In this document: positions 8,575 to 17,610 of the stretch, in pieces
Layout of the letters: every line of letters begins with the position of its first letter
How positions within the stretch are numbered: position 1 is the first letter of the stretch
Assembly: GCA_011523765.1 (NCBI GenBank)
Contig: WTGA01000069.1
Coordinates: 1 to 40,378, forward strand
Source: Gammaproteobacteria bacterium
GTDB lineage: Bacteria > Pseudomonadota > Gammaproteobacteria > Arenicellales > Poriferihabitantaceae
Direction of reading: 5' to 3'
Length of the DNA: 40,378 bases
Translations under genes and position numbers: made by a program
The notes under the pieces: model-generated
Databases searched by the model: none
Told to the model about the DNA's origin: nothing
Seen by the model: only the letters and a program-made list of their open reading frames with translations

Positions 8575-10718
8575 GAGCAGATTAACCACTTCATCCCGGC
8601 GTCGGCAAAGTGGACCTGTACCCTGGCATGGATACCCTGGCCCTCCATTCCGACCACGGTACCGGCCCCGAATTTACGGTGGCGGACCTGGTGTCCCAGC
8701 CGGATTCCGTCAAACCCGGCAGTCTGTGGCGGGGTTCCTCCGCGGAAAAGCACCTCGCCTGATTCCGCCCCGTCCCATCCCGGCGAGCGGATTCTCTCAA
8801 CATATTCCCCGGGTATTTCAGCAAGAAACCGGGAGGCCGGATTGACATGGGATTGCCCGTACTGCCAGCGGCGCCTGGCACGGCTCATGACCAGTTGTTG
8901 CATCGCCCGGGTCATGCCCACATAGCAAAGACGCCGCTCTTCTTCCAGGGAACCCTCCTCCAGGGATTTCTGGTTGGGAAACCGGCCCTCTTCCATCCCG
9001 CAGATGAAAACCAATGGAAATTCCAGTCCCTTGGCGGAGTGCAGGCTCATCAGTTGTACACAATCCTCCCATTCCTCCGACTGGCCTTCTCCGGCCTGCA
9101 GTGCCGCACTGTCCAGGAACGCCGATAAATCATCCTGCGTCTCGTTTTCCTCCCGAACAAAGTTTTCCGCGGCACTTACCAGTTCCTGCAGGTTCTCCAC
9201 CCGCCCCCGGGCCAATTCGCCCCGTTCATTTTTGTGGTGAGCAAACAAGCCACTTTGCTTGAGCACATGACCGGTCAGTTCCCCCAATCCAAGCCCCGCC
9301 GTGTCTTCGGCCATTTGCATGATCAGGTTCTGGAATCCGCTCAATGCCGCAAGCGCACGGGGTGAAATCCCCCTTTCGGCAATCAGTTCGGCCCCGGCCT
9401 GCCACATCGAAACCTGCTTGAGGCGGGCGTGCTCCAGAATGATCCCCATCGTCTTGTCTCCAATCCCCCGTGCCGGCAGATTCACAACCCTTTCAAAAGA
9501 ATGGTTGGAATCCCGGTTTGACAGCAACCGCAGGTAGGCAAGCGCGTTCTTGATTTCCGCCCGTTCATAGAAACGAAGACCACCATAAACACGGTACGGG
9601 ATATCCTGCCGGACCAGTTCCTGTTCGAAGACCCTGGATTGTGCGTTTGACCGGTAAAGTACCGCCGCCTCGTCCCGGCGGTGGCCCTGGCGTATCCAGC
9701 TACGCAACTGTTCCACCACAAAACGCGCTTCGTCATCTTCGGTGTGGGCATCATAAAGCCGAATGGGGGAACCCTCTGACCCCTTGGTCCAAAGGTTCTT
9801 GCCAAGCCGTCCCGAATTATGTGCAATGACCGCGTTCGCCGCGGTCAGTATCGTGCCCGTGGAACGATAATTCTGTTCGAGCCTCAGAACATTGGCCCCG
9901 GGAAAGTCCTTTTCGAAACTCAGGATATTTTCAACTTTTGCGCCTCTCCATCCGTAAATCGACTGGTCATCATCGCCGACCACGAACAAGTTCCTGTGCC
10001 GGGCGGAAAGCACTTGAAGCCATTGATACTGGACCGTATTGGTATCCTGAAACTCATCCACCAGGATATGCTGGAACCGCTGCTGGTAGGTTTCACGAAT
10101 CGCCTGGTTATTCTGGAACAACTCCAGTGTGCGCAGCAATATTTCCGCAAAATCCACCAGCCCGGATTTTTGGCAGACCTCCTCATAATCGGCATACACC
10201 CGATGCAGCATTTTTTCCCATATGCCGCCGTGTCCAGACGGCAGCCTTGCCGAGCGCCTGGACGCATCCTTGTGCTGGTTGATCATCCACTGCATCTGCC
10301 GCGGAGGCCAGTCCTTTTCATCCAGGTCGAGATTCTTCAGGACGCGGCGGATCAGCCGGAGCTGGTCATCGCTGTCCACGATTTCAAAGTTTTCAGGCAG
10401 GCCGGCCGCCTCCGGGTGCAACCGCAGTATGCGGTGGCACAACCCGTGGAATGTGCCCAGCCACATCCCGTGAAACGGGGCCTGCAACAGGGTTTCGATC
10501 CGCCCGTGCATTTCCCGGGCGGCCTTGTTGGTAAAGGTGGTGCCAAGAATCATATGGGGTGAAATCCCATGTCCCCGGACCAGGTACGCGATGCGGTGTG
10601 TCAGCACCCGGGTTTTCCCGCTGCCGGCGCCGGCGAGAACCAGCGATGGTCCGGAAGGGGCCGCCACCGCGGCCCTCTGGGCCTTGTTCAGGGGGTCCAG
10701 GATGTGGGAGATATCCAT
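8550..10718 (-). CDS. uvrD: DNA helicase II (UvrD/Rep family)
   Basis: Walker A GAGSGKTRVLTHRIAYL, VDEFQDTNTVQYQWL, GDDDQSIYGWRGA, LMSLHSAKGLEFPLVF; start placed at MDISHILDPLN rather than the ORF-track start at 10754. Confidence 0.96.
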   Translation of the reverse strand: MDISHILDPLNKAQRAAVAAPSGPSLVLAGAGSGKTRVLTHRIAYLVRGHGISPHMILGTTFTNKAAREMHGRIETLLQAPFHGMWLGTFHGLCHRILRLHPEAAGLPENFEIVDSDDQLRLIRRVLKNLDLDEKDWPPRQMQWMINQHKDASRRSARLPSGHGGIWEKMLHRVYADYEEVCQKSGLVDFAEILLRTLELFQNNQAIRETYQQRFQHILVDEFQDTNTVQYQWLQVLSARHRNLFVVGDDDQSIYGWRGAKVENILSFEKDFPGANVLRLEQNYRSTGTILTAANAVIAHNSGRLGKNLWTKGSEGSPIRLYDAHTEDDEARFVVEQLRSWIRQGHRRDEAAVLYRSNAQSRVFEQELVRQDIPYRVYGGLRFYERAEIKNALAYLRLLSNRDSNHSFERVVNLPARGIGDKTMGIILEHARLKQVSMWQAGAELIAERGISPRALAALSGFQNLIMQMAEDTAGLGLGELTGHVLKQSGLFAHHKNERGELARGRVENLQELVSAAENFVREENETQDDLSAFLDSAALQAGEGQSEEWEDCVQLMSLHSAKGLEFPLVFICGMEEGRFPNQKSLEEGSLEEERRLCYVGMTRAMQQLVMSRARRRWQYGQSHVNPASRFLAEIPGEYVERIRSPGWDGAESGEVLFRGGTPPQTAGFDGIRLGHQVRHRKFGAGTVVGMEGQGIHARVQVHFADAGMKWLICSYANLEPI

Positions 10719-10884
10719 GGGTTGATTGTATCCGGGAAAACCAATAGCATACATGCAATCCGCCGGGAAAAGCGGATTTTTCGGGGTGGCCCGGTTTCGC
10801 CGGATGAATTGGTTCTATTGTAAATTCCAATTGGGAGTAAGGTTCAACAGGACAGCCACCAACCCTAACCACCGGTAACCATAC

Positions 10885-12270
10885 ATGAACAGAATCCTCA
10901 CAAATACCGAAACCGCCGCTGAAGTAGTCAGCAGTGACAAAGATCACGTCTGGCACCATATTGTCCAGCACAAACCCATGCTGGAAAGCGAACCCATGGT
11001 GATCGTTGAGGGAAAGGGACTGAGAGTCAAGGACATCCATGGCCGGGAATACCTGGACGCGGTCTCCGGCGGTGTCTGGACCGTGAATGTCGGTTACGGT
11101 CGGGAAAGCATCGCCAATGCGGTTCGGGACCAGCTCGCAAAAATGTGTTATTTCGCCAATTCCGCAGGCAATATCCCGGGTGCCATGTTTGCGAACCGGC
11201 TGACCGAGAAAATGCCCGGATTGAGCCGGGTGTACTTTTCCAATTCCGGGTCGGAGGCCAATGAGAAAGGATTCAAACTGGTCCGTCAGCTGTCAGCATT
11301 GAAGAACAACGGCCGGAAGCACAAGATCATTTTCCGGGAACGCGACTACCACGGCACAACCATCACCAGCTTGAGCGCGTCGGGACAAATCCAGCGCAAG
11401 GACCAGTACGGCCCGTTTACCCCCGGATTTGTTGAATTTCCCCATTGCCTGGCGTACCGGGCGCCAAATGGAGACGACCCGGACTATGGCGTACAGGCGG
11501 CCAGGGAACTGGAACGCGTCATACTCGAAGAGGGCCCGGATACCGTGGGGTCCGTCATTCTTGAGCCGATCACAGCCGGCGGAGGGGTGATCCCGCCTCC
11601 TGAAGGCTATTTTGAAACCATACAGGAGATTTGCACGAAGTATGGCGTGCTGCTTCACATTGATGAAGTGGTTTGTGGAATGGGACGAACCGGCAAGTGG
11701 TTCGGATACCAGCATTACGGGGTCAAACCGGACATTGTGACCATGGCAAAAGGGGTCGCCAGCGGATATGCCGCCATTTCCTGCACGGTAACCACTGAAG
11801 AACTGTTTACCGAGTTTCTTGCCGAACCCAGTGAAACCCTGCAATATTTTCGTGACATCAGCACATTCGGAGGCTGTACCGGCGGGCCATCGGCAGCACT
11901 CGAAAATATGCGGATCATCGAAGAGGAAAATCTCCTGGAAAATGTCACGCAAATGGGAGATTACCTCATGGATGCACTGCATGGGCTCAAGGACAAGCAC
12001 GAAATGGTGGGTGACGTACGGGGCAAGGGGCTGTTTGTGGGCGCTGAACTGGTCAGGGACAGGCAATCCCGTGAACCGGTGCACGAGTCGGTGGCGGCGG
12101 GGGTTGTTGCCGACTGCCTGCAACAGGGCGTCATGATTGGACGCACTACCCGGAGTTTTCCGGAATTCAACAATACATTGTGCCTGAGCCCGGCACTGGT
12201 TTGCACGAAAGATGATATTGACCAGATCGTCAGTGCGATGGACAACGCCCTGACGAGGAGCCAGCCCTGA
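10885..12270 (+). CDS. tpa: Class III aminotransferase, taurine--pyruvate aminotransferase-like
   Basis: 461 aa; GREYLDAVSGGVWTVNVGYGRE, VYFSNSGSEANEKGFKLVRQ, RERDYHGTT, LHIDEVVCGMGRTGKWFGYQHYG, TMAKGVASGYAAISCTV resemble Tpa proteins. Confidence 0.8.
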   Translation: MNRILTNTETAAEVVSSDKDHVWHHIVQHKPMLESEPMVIVEGKGLRVKDIHGREYLDAVSGGVWTVNVGYGRESIANAVRDQLAKMCYFANSAGNIPGAMFANRLTEKMPGLSRVYFSNSGSEANEKGFKLVRQLSALKNNGRKHKIIFRERDYHGTTITSLSASGQIQRKDQYGPFTPGFVEFPHCLAYRAPNGDDPDYGVQAARELERVILEEGPDTVGSVILEPITAGGGVIPPPEGYFETIQEICTKYGVLLHIDEVVCGMGRTGKWFGYQHYGVKPDIVTMAKGVASGYAAISCTVTTEELFTEFLAEPSETLQYFRDISTFGGCTGGPSAALENMRIIEEENLLENVTQMGDYLMDALHGLKDKHEMVGDVRGKGLFVGAELVRDRQSREPVHESVAAGVVADCLQQGVMIGRTTRSFPEFNNTLCLSPALVCTKDDIDQIVSAMDNALTRSQP

Positions 12271-12343
12271 AAACCGCCTTCGCCACTGCGGGGAACTTCC
12301 GAATACGGATTCAACCGGGTGGGGGGAAATCCGCGTCACGGGT

Positions 12344-12364
12344 CCCCGGCATGCCGGGGTTTTT
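12344..12364 (+). terminator. Rho-independent terminator downstream of tpa
   Basis: CCCCGGCATGCCGGGG palindrome followed directly by TTTTT. Confidence 0.8.
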
Positions 12365-12444
12365 CGGGACTGCGGACAATGACGGCGTTCCGGTTTCACC
12401 CGGGGTCCGATGCCGAATGGCGGCCCCGGGTCGACAAGGGAAAA

Positions 12445-12521
12445 TGGTGGCTACGCCCTGACTCGAACAGGGGACCCCATCATTATGAGTGATGTGCTCT
12501 AACCAGCTGAGCTACGTAGCC
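12445..12521 (-). tRNA. tRNA-Met (CAT), elongator type
   Basis: Reverse complement GGCTACGTAGCTCAGCTGGTTAGAGCACATCACTCATAATGATGGGGTCCCCTGTTCGAGTCAGGGCGTAGCCACCA; cloverleaf stems pair, anticodon loop CTCATAA, CCA encoded. Confidence 0.97.
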
Positions 12522-12658
12522 GTGATCAAATTTGCGGGGTGCGCAGGTTAACCCAATTGTCATACCGAAGCAATAGCGGTGTATCGCGTGCCAGAGGCAA
12601 AGCAGTCCTGTCCCGTTTGAGCAGCGCTGAAATGTTCCTGTTTTCCTGAAAGCACACC

Positions 12659-15600
12659 ATGGACCTATTCCATCCAACGGTTTCCAGGTGGTTTCGGGAA
12701 TCATTCGAATCCCCCACCCGGCCCCAAATGGATGCATGGAATGCCATCTCCAGCGGCAATCATACCCTGGTTTCGGCTCCCACCGGCTCGGGCAAGACAC
12801 TGGCTGCGTTTCTGATTGCCATTGACGGATTGGTGAAGCAGGCAGTTCAGGGCTTGCTTGAAGAGAAGGTGACCGTCGTATACGTGTCTCCGCTCAAGGC
12901 CCTTTCAAACGACATTCATCAGAACCTGGAGCAACCACTGCAGGCCATTCAGGAAAACCTGGCGGAGGATGCCGCATTGCCGGGTCGGAATCTAACCAGA
13001 ATCCGCTCAGCCGTCCGTACCGGGGACACCTCGCAGTGGGAACGGACCAAGATGATCCGGACCCCCCCGAATATTCTCGTCACCACCCCCGAATCCCTGT
13101 ATATCCTGCTGACTTCAGATTCCGGCCGGAAAATTCTGGCCACCACCAGGACGCTGATCATTGATGAGATACATACCATGGTTTCCAGCAAGCGCGGGGC
13201 CCATCTCGCCTTGAGCATGGAACGGCTGCAACGCCTGTGTGCGGAGCCACTCACCAGAATCGGCCTGTCTGCAACCCAGGAACCCATTGAGACCGTTGTG
13301 CAGTTTCTGACCGGTGCGGGCAACCGGAATCGCTGCAAGGTGATCGACAGCGGGCATCTGCGGGACTGTGATTTGCAAATCTGTCTGCCGGACTCTGCAC
13401 TGGAAGCGGTCATGGAGGGAGAAGTCTGGTCCGAACTGTACCGCCAGCTGGAAGAACGGATAGTCTCCCACCAGACCACCCTGATCTTCGTCAACACCCG
13501 CCGACTTGCCGAACGCATGTCCAAGGCACTGGGAGAGCGTCTCGGAGAAGATGCGGTGACCTCCCATCATGGCAGCTTGGCCAAGGAGCACCGCCTTTCT
13601 GCCGAACACCGGCTGAAAACAGGACAGCTGAAGGCCCTGGTCGCCACCGCTTCGCTCGAACTCGGCATCGATATCGGCGATATCGATCTTGTCTGCCAGA
13701 TCGGGTCCCCCAGGTCAGTGAATGTTTTTCTCCAGCGGACCGGGCGGTCCGGCCACCGTTTGGGAGCAACCCCAAAGGGAGTCCTGTTTCCGCTTTCCCG
13801 CGATGACCTGGTTGAGTGCGTTGCCCTGCTGGGAGCGGTGAGAGCGGGAGACCTCGACCAGTTGTCCATCTATCCTGTACCGCTGGATGTGCTGGCCCAA
13901 CAGGTCATTGCAGAAGTCTCTGCGGGGAAGATGAAAATCGATGACCTGTTCCGGATGGTAAAACAGGCGGCCCCCTACGCCGGGCTGGAACGTGTCCAGT
14001 TCGATGATGTGGTCAAAATGGTGGCGGACGGATTCAACACACATCGTGGCCGTCGTTCTGCCTACCTTCATCTTGATACTGTCAATGGATGGATAGGACC
14101 GAGAAAAGGCGCCCGGTTGACGGCCATTACCAATGGCGGAACCATTCCGGACCAGTTTGATTACGATGTGGTCCTGCAGCCTGACGGCCTGAAAATTGGC
14201 ACCCTGAACGAGGATTTCTCATTCGAATCCCTGCCCGGGGATATTTTCCAGTTGGGGAACACTTCCTACCAAATACTGAAAGTCGAGACGGGAAAAGTCT
14301 TTGTGATGGATGCACGGGGACAACCCCCCAATATTCCGTTTTGGTTCGGAGAGGCACCGGGTCGGACAGACGCTGTGAGCCATGCCGTTTCCCGGTTGAG
14401 AAAATTCGTGGAAACCGCCCTGTCCGGCGGGCGGCAAAGTGCCCGGGAGACCGTGCAGAAGTATTACAGGATATCGGACCATGCAGCGGATCAACTCCTC
14501 GACTACCTGGGGACCGCGCAGGCCGCACTGGGGGCTCTGCCGACCCGGGACACCATTATTTTCGAGCGGTTTTTCGATGAAGCGGGGGACCAGCACCTGG
14601 TCATTCATTCCACTTTCGGGTCACGCGTAAACCGCGCCTGGGGCCTGGCATTGCGCAAAAGATTCTGCCGAAAGTTTAATTTTGAGCTCCAGGCCGCCGC
14701 ACTGGAAGATGCGATTGTGCTCTCACTGGGTAGTACCCACAGTTTTCCCCTGAGTGATCCGGCAGGATATTTGAACCAACACTCCGTAGAGGAAATACTC
14801 ACCCAGGCGCTGCTGGATGCCCCGATGTTCCCGACACACTGGCGCTGGAATGCGTCGATTGCCCTGGCGGTCAAACGTTTCTCGAACGGCACCAGAACCC
14901 CCCCGCAGTTTCAACGCAGCCACGCTCAAGACTTGATGGCGCTGGTGTTTCCAGACCAGATTGCCTGCGCGGAAAATCTTGCGGGACACCGGGAAATTCC
15001 CGACCATCCGCTGGTGACGCAGACACTGTACGATTGCCTGAACCGCCTGATGGACGTGAACAGGTTGAAGGAAGTCCTGGAAAATCTTCATGACGGGAAC
15101 ATTCGGCTGATTTGCAGGGAGTTGACGGCCCCCTCGCTGCTGGCCGAAGAAATTCTGGTTGCCAAACCCTATGCCTTTTTGGACGATACCCCCGCAGAGG
15201 AACGGCGGACATCGCTGGTCCGCACCCGGCAATTCCTGCACCCTGAAGATGCGGCCTCTCTTGGCGTGCTCGACCAGCAGGTGATCGATGACACCAGGAA
15301 GGAAGCATGGCCGGATGCCAGTACCCCGGATGAGTGCCACGATGCCCTGCTGATACTGGGCGGCATCACTGCCCGGGAGGCGGCGGCTCATGGATGGCTG
15401 GACTGGCTGGGCCGGCTTGACCAGGACAATCGGGCCTGTGAACTGACTGTGCAGGATACGGTATTTTGGGTCGCAACGGAACGATTGCATTTGTGGCAGG
15501 GTGTTTACACGGATATCCCGGTACCGGTCACGGCCGGGGGAGCCGCCAATCCGGAGCCCTGCGATGCGGGCTATGGATTGACGGAACTGGTTCGAATGCG

Positions 15601-16987
15601 GCTCCAAGGAACGGGCCCGGTTACCGGGAAACAGCTGTCCCGGTTTTTCGGGGTCGCTGAAAAAGACATCGGGGCCAGCCTGTTGTCGCTGGAACAGGAA
15701 GGGTACGTCCTGTCCGGCAATTTCGAAGCCGGTCCGCATCCGGACGGGAATGAAATGCAGTGGTGTGAACGGGGGATACTGGCCAGAATCCATCGTCGAA
15801 CCATCCGGAATCTGCGCCAACACATACAGCCGGCTTCCGTCACGGGATTCATGCGATTTCTGTTCCGATGGCAGGGGCTGGATGGAGACAATGATTCCGT
15901 GCAGGACAACCCGGAAGCCCTTGCCGTGGTTCTCAAGCAACTGGAGGGGGTGGAAGTGGCTGCGGGAGCCTGGGAGGAATCGGTGCTGCCGGCCCGGTTG
16001 CATGACTACCGGCCCCACTGGCTGGACATCCTGTGCGCCAGTGGCCGGGCAAGCTGGCTGCGATTACGCCGATCAGGCAATCAGATTTCGGTGAGCCCGA
16101 AAATCAACAAACAAAGCCCCGTTGCCCTGCTTTCCAGGGCAACCAGGGAGCACTGGCTGGGCCTCAGCCCTGTACAGGAAGACCATCATTTGCTGTCCCA
16201 CCGTGGAAGAAAAGTCCAGACATTGCTGACGACTCATGGACCACAATTTTTCGATGACCTGCTTCACCATGGTGAGATGCCCTGCGATATCGAGCAGGGA
16301 CTGGCGGAACTTGCCGGACTGGGGATGGCCAGCAGCGATAACTTCGCCGGTCTTCGCGCACTCGTCCAGCCCTCTTCACCATCCCCCGCCCGGCTGAACC
16401 GGAAACGGACCCGTAAAACGGCCATGCTGCATGCGGGGCGCTGGGCACCGACCAAATTCCAGGCCACCCAAAACGATGAACCGCGATGGGATTCCATCGA
16501 ATACATCGCAGGCGTGTTGCTTGGCCGGTACGGGGTGGTTTTTCGCCGTTTGCTGGACCTGGAACCCGGCCTTCCCAACTGGCGGGACCTGCATTACGTT
16601 TACCGGCGCATGGAAGCCCGGGGGGATGTCCGAGGCGGCCGCTTCGTCAATGGATTTTCGGGAGAACAATTTGCCTTGCCTGAAGCGGTTGGATTGTTGC
16701 GCAAGATGGAGAAGAAGGACGGGGAACCGGCACTGGTTTCCATCAGCGCGGCCGACCCCCTGAATTTGGCTGGAACAGTACTTCCGGGGGACCGGGTTCC
16801 CAAAACAGGGAAAAACCGGTTGCTGTTTCAGCATGGCGAACTGGTGGCAACACTCATCTCGGGAGAGATCCAGTGGCTGAGGACGGTCGAGCGAACGCGG
16901 AAATGGCAGGCACAGCAAAAACTGACCGGGTTTGCAACGACAAAAAACACCCGGCCCGGGTCCCGCCGATTTCCGTCCATACACTGA
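12659..16987 (+). CDS. lhr: Lhr-like ATP-dependent helicase
   Basis: 1442 aa; SAPTGSGKTLAAF, VSPLKALSNDIHQNL, LIIDEIHTMVSSKRGAHLALSMERL, LSATQ, ATASLELGIDIGDIDLVCQIGSPRSVNVFLQRTGRSGHR, long C-terminal Lhr extension. Confidence 0.95.
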   Translation: MDLFHPTVSRWFRESFESPTRPQMDAWNAISSGNHTLVSAPTGSGKTLAAFLIAIDGLVKQAVQGLLEEKVTVVYVSPLKALSNDIHQNLEQPLQAIQENLAEDAALPGRNLTRIRSAVRTGDTSQWERTKMIRTPPNILVTTPESLYILLTSDSGRKILATTRTLIIDEIHTMVSSKRGAHLALSMERLQRLCAEPLTRIGLSATQEPIETVVQFLTGAGNRNRCKVIDSGHLRDCDLQICLPDSALEAVMEGEVWSELYRQLEERIVSHQTTLIFVNTRRLAERMSKALGERLGEDAVTSHHGSLAKEHRLSAEHRLKTGQLKALVATASLELGIDIGDIDLVCQIGSPRSVNVFLQRTGRSGHRLGATPKGVLFPLSRDDLVECVALLGAVRAGDLDQLSIYPVPLDVLAQQVIAEVSAGKMKIDDLFRMVKQAAPYAGLERVQFDDVVKMVADGFNTHRGRRSAYLHLDTVNGWIGPRKGARLTAITNGGTIPDQFDYDVVLQPDGLKIGTLNEDFSFESLPGDIFQLGNTSYQILKVETGKVFVMDARGQPPNIPFWFGEAPGRTDAVSHAVSRLRKFVETALSGGRQSARETVQKYYRISDHAADQLLDYLGTAQAALGALPTRDTIIFERFFDEAGDQHLVIHSTFGSRVNRAWGLALRKRFCRKFNFELQAAALEDAIVLSLGSTHSFPLSDPAGYLNQHSVEEILTQALLDAPMFPTHWRWNASIALAVKRFSNGTRTPPQFQRSHAQDLMALVFPDQIACAENLAGHREIPDHPLVTQTLYDCLNRLMDVNRLKEVLENLHDGNIRLICRELTAPSLLAEEILVAKPYAFLDDTPAEERRTSLVRTRQFLHPEDAASLGVLDQQVIDDTRKEAWPDASTPDECHDALLILGGITAREAAAHGWLDWLGRLDQDNRACELTVQDTVFWVATERLHLWQGVYTDIPVPVTAGGAANPEPCDAGYGLTELVRMRLQGTGPVTGKQLSRFFGVAEKDIGASLLSLEQEGYVLSGNFEAGPHPDGNEMQWCERGILARIHRRTIRNLRQHIQPASVTGFMRFLFRWQGLDGDNDSVQDNPEALAVVLKQLEGVEVAAGAWEESVLPARLHDYRPHWLDILCASGRASWLRLRRSGNQISVSPKINKQSPVALLSRATREHWLGLSPVQEDHHLLSHRGRKVQTLLTTHGPQFFDDLLHHGEMPCDIEQGLAELAGLGMASSDNFAGLRALVQPSSPSPARLNRKRTRKTAMLHAGRWAPTKFQATQNDEPRWDSIEYIAGVLLGRYGVVFRRLLDLEPGLPNWRDLHYVYRRMEARGDVRGGRFVNGFSGEQFALPEAVGLLRKMEKKDGEPALVSISAADPLNLAGTVLPGDRVPKTGKNRLLFQHGELVATLISGEIQWLRTVERTRKWQAQQKLTGFATTKNTRPGSRRFPSIH

Positions 16988-17019
16988 CCACCCCACGTCC
17001 GTGGAATGTGCATGGAAAG

Positions 17020-17595
17020 TCAATCGCTGGCCGCCAGTGCCCGCATTCCACTGACCAGGTAGTCCCAGACGTACTCTGCAAAACTCCACCTTACCTGGAT
17101 TTCAAACGAAGGAGCGTTGCTGATCTTGTGCAGGAAGATGCTCGCATGCCCGAACCGGGTTTGCGCGCACGCTCCCTTGCCAAATACCGAGGGATGCAAA
17201 TCCAGGGGGCAGGCCCTGGACAATAAGGCGGCGGAGTGGGAGCCATCCAGCCTCAGGACCGTGTAATAGTCACTGACCTCCACGACCGCACAGTGCAGGC
17301 CGTCCAGACCCGACCGGAGGTCTGCGATGAGCGTTTCGGTCTGTGAAATTTCACAATGGCACAACCACTCATCCGGACCGAGCCAGAACAGGGTCGTGGT
17401 GCTTCCCATGTGACGGGTATTCGGCTGGATGGGCGGAACCATTCCGAGGACGGATGCCGTCGCCGTCAGGAATTGCTTGTTCCGGGGGTTCCCGCGCAAG
17501 TTTATTTTTCCGCACAGCGGTAATTCGCTGAGCCTGGTCGGTCCATCAATCCGCACACGGTTGTAGACCGGCGATGTGATTTTGGTGTCGTTCAC
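17020..17595 (-). CDS. soxG: Sarcosine oxidase gamma subunit
   Basis: 191 aa; WLGPDEWLCHC, VVEVSDYYTVLRLDG, LLSRACPLDLHPSVF; last gene of the sox cluster. Confidence 0.9.
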   Translation of the reverse strand: MNDTKITSPVYNRVRIDGPTRLSELPLCGKINLRGNPRNKQFLTATASVLGMVPPIQPNTRHMGSTTTLFWLGPDEWLCHCEISQTETLIADLRSGLDGLHCAVVEVSDYYTVLRLDGSHSAALLSRACPLDLHPSVFGKGACAQTRFGHASIFLHKISNAPSFEIQVRWSFAEYVWDYLVSGMRALAASD

Positions 17596-17610
17596 GCGTG
17601 TATGGTCCGT

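Noticed and set aside
11293-12399. 368-aa minus-strand ORF
   Set aside because: Mostly antisense to tpa and runs across its terminator; no family features.
14723-16018. 431-aa minus-strand ORF
   Set aside because: Lies entirely antisense within lhr; low-complexity shadow translation with no recognisable motifs, expected in high-GC3 coding DNA.
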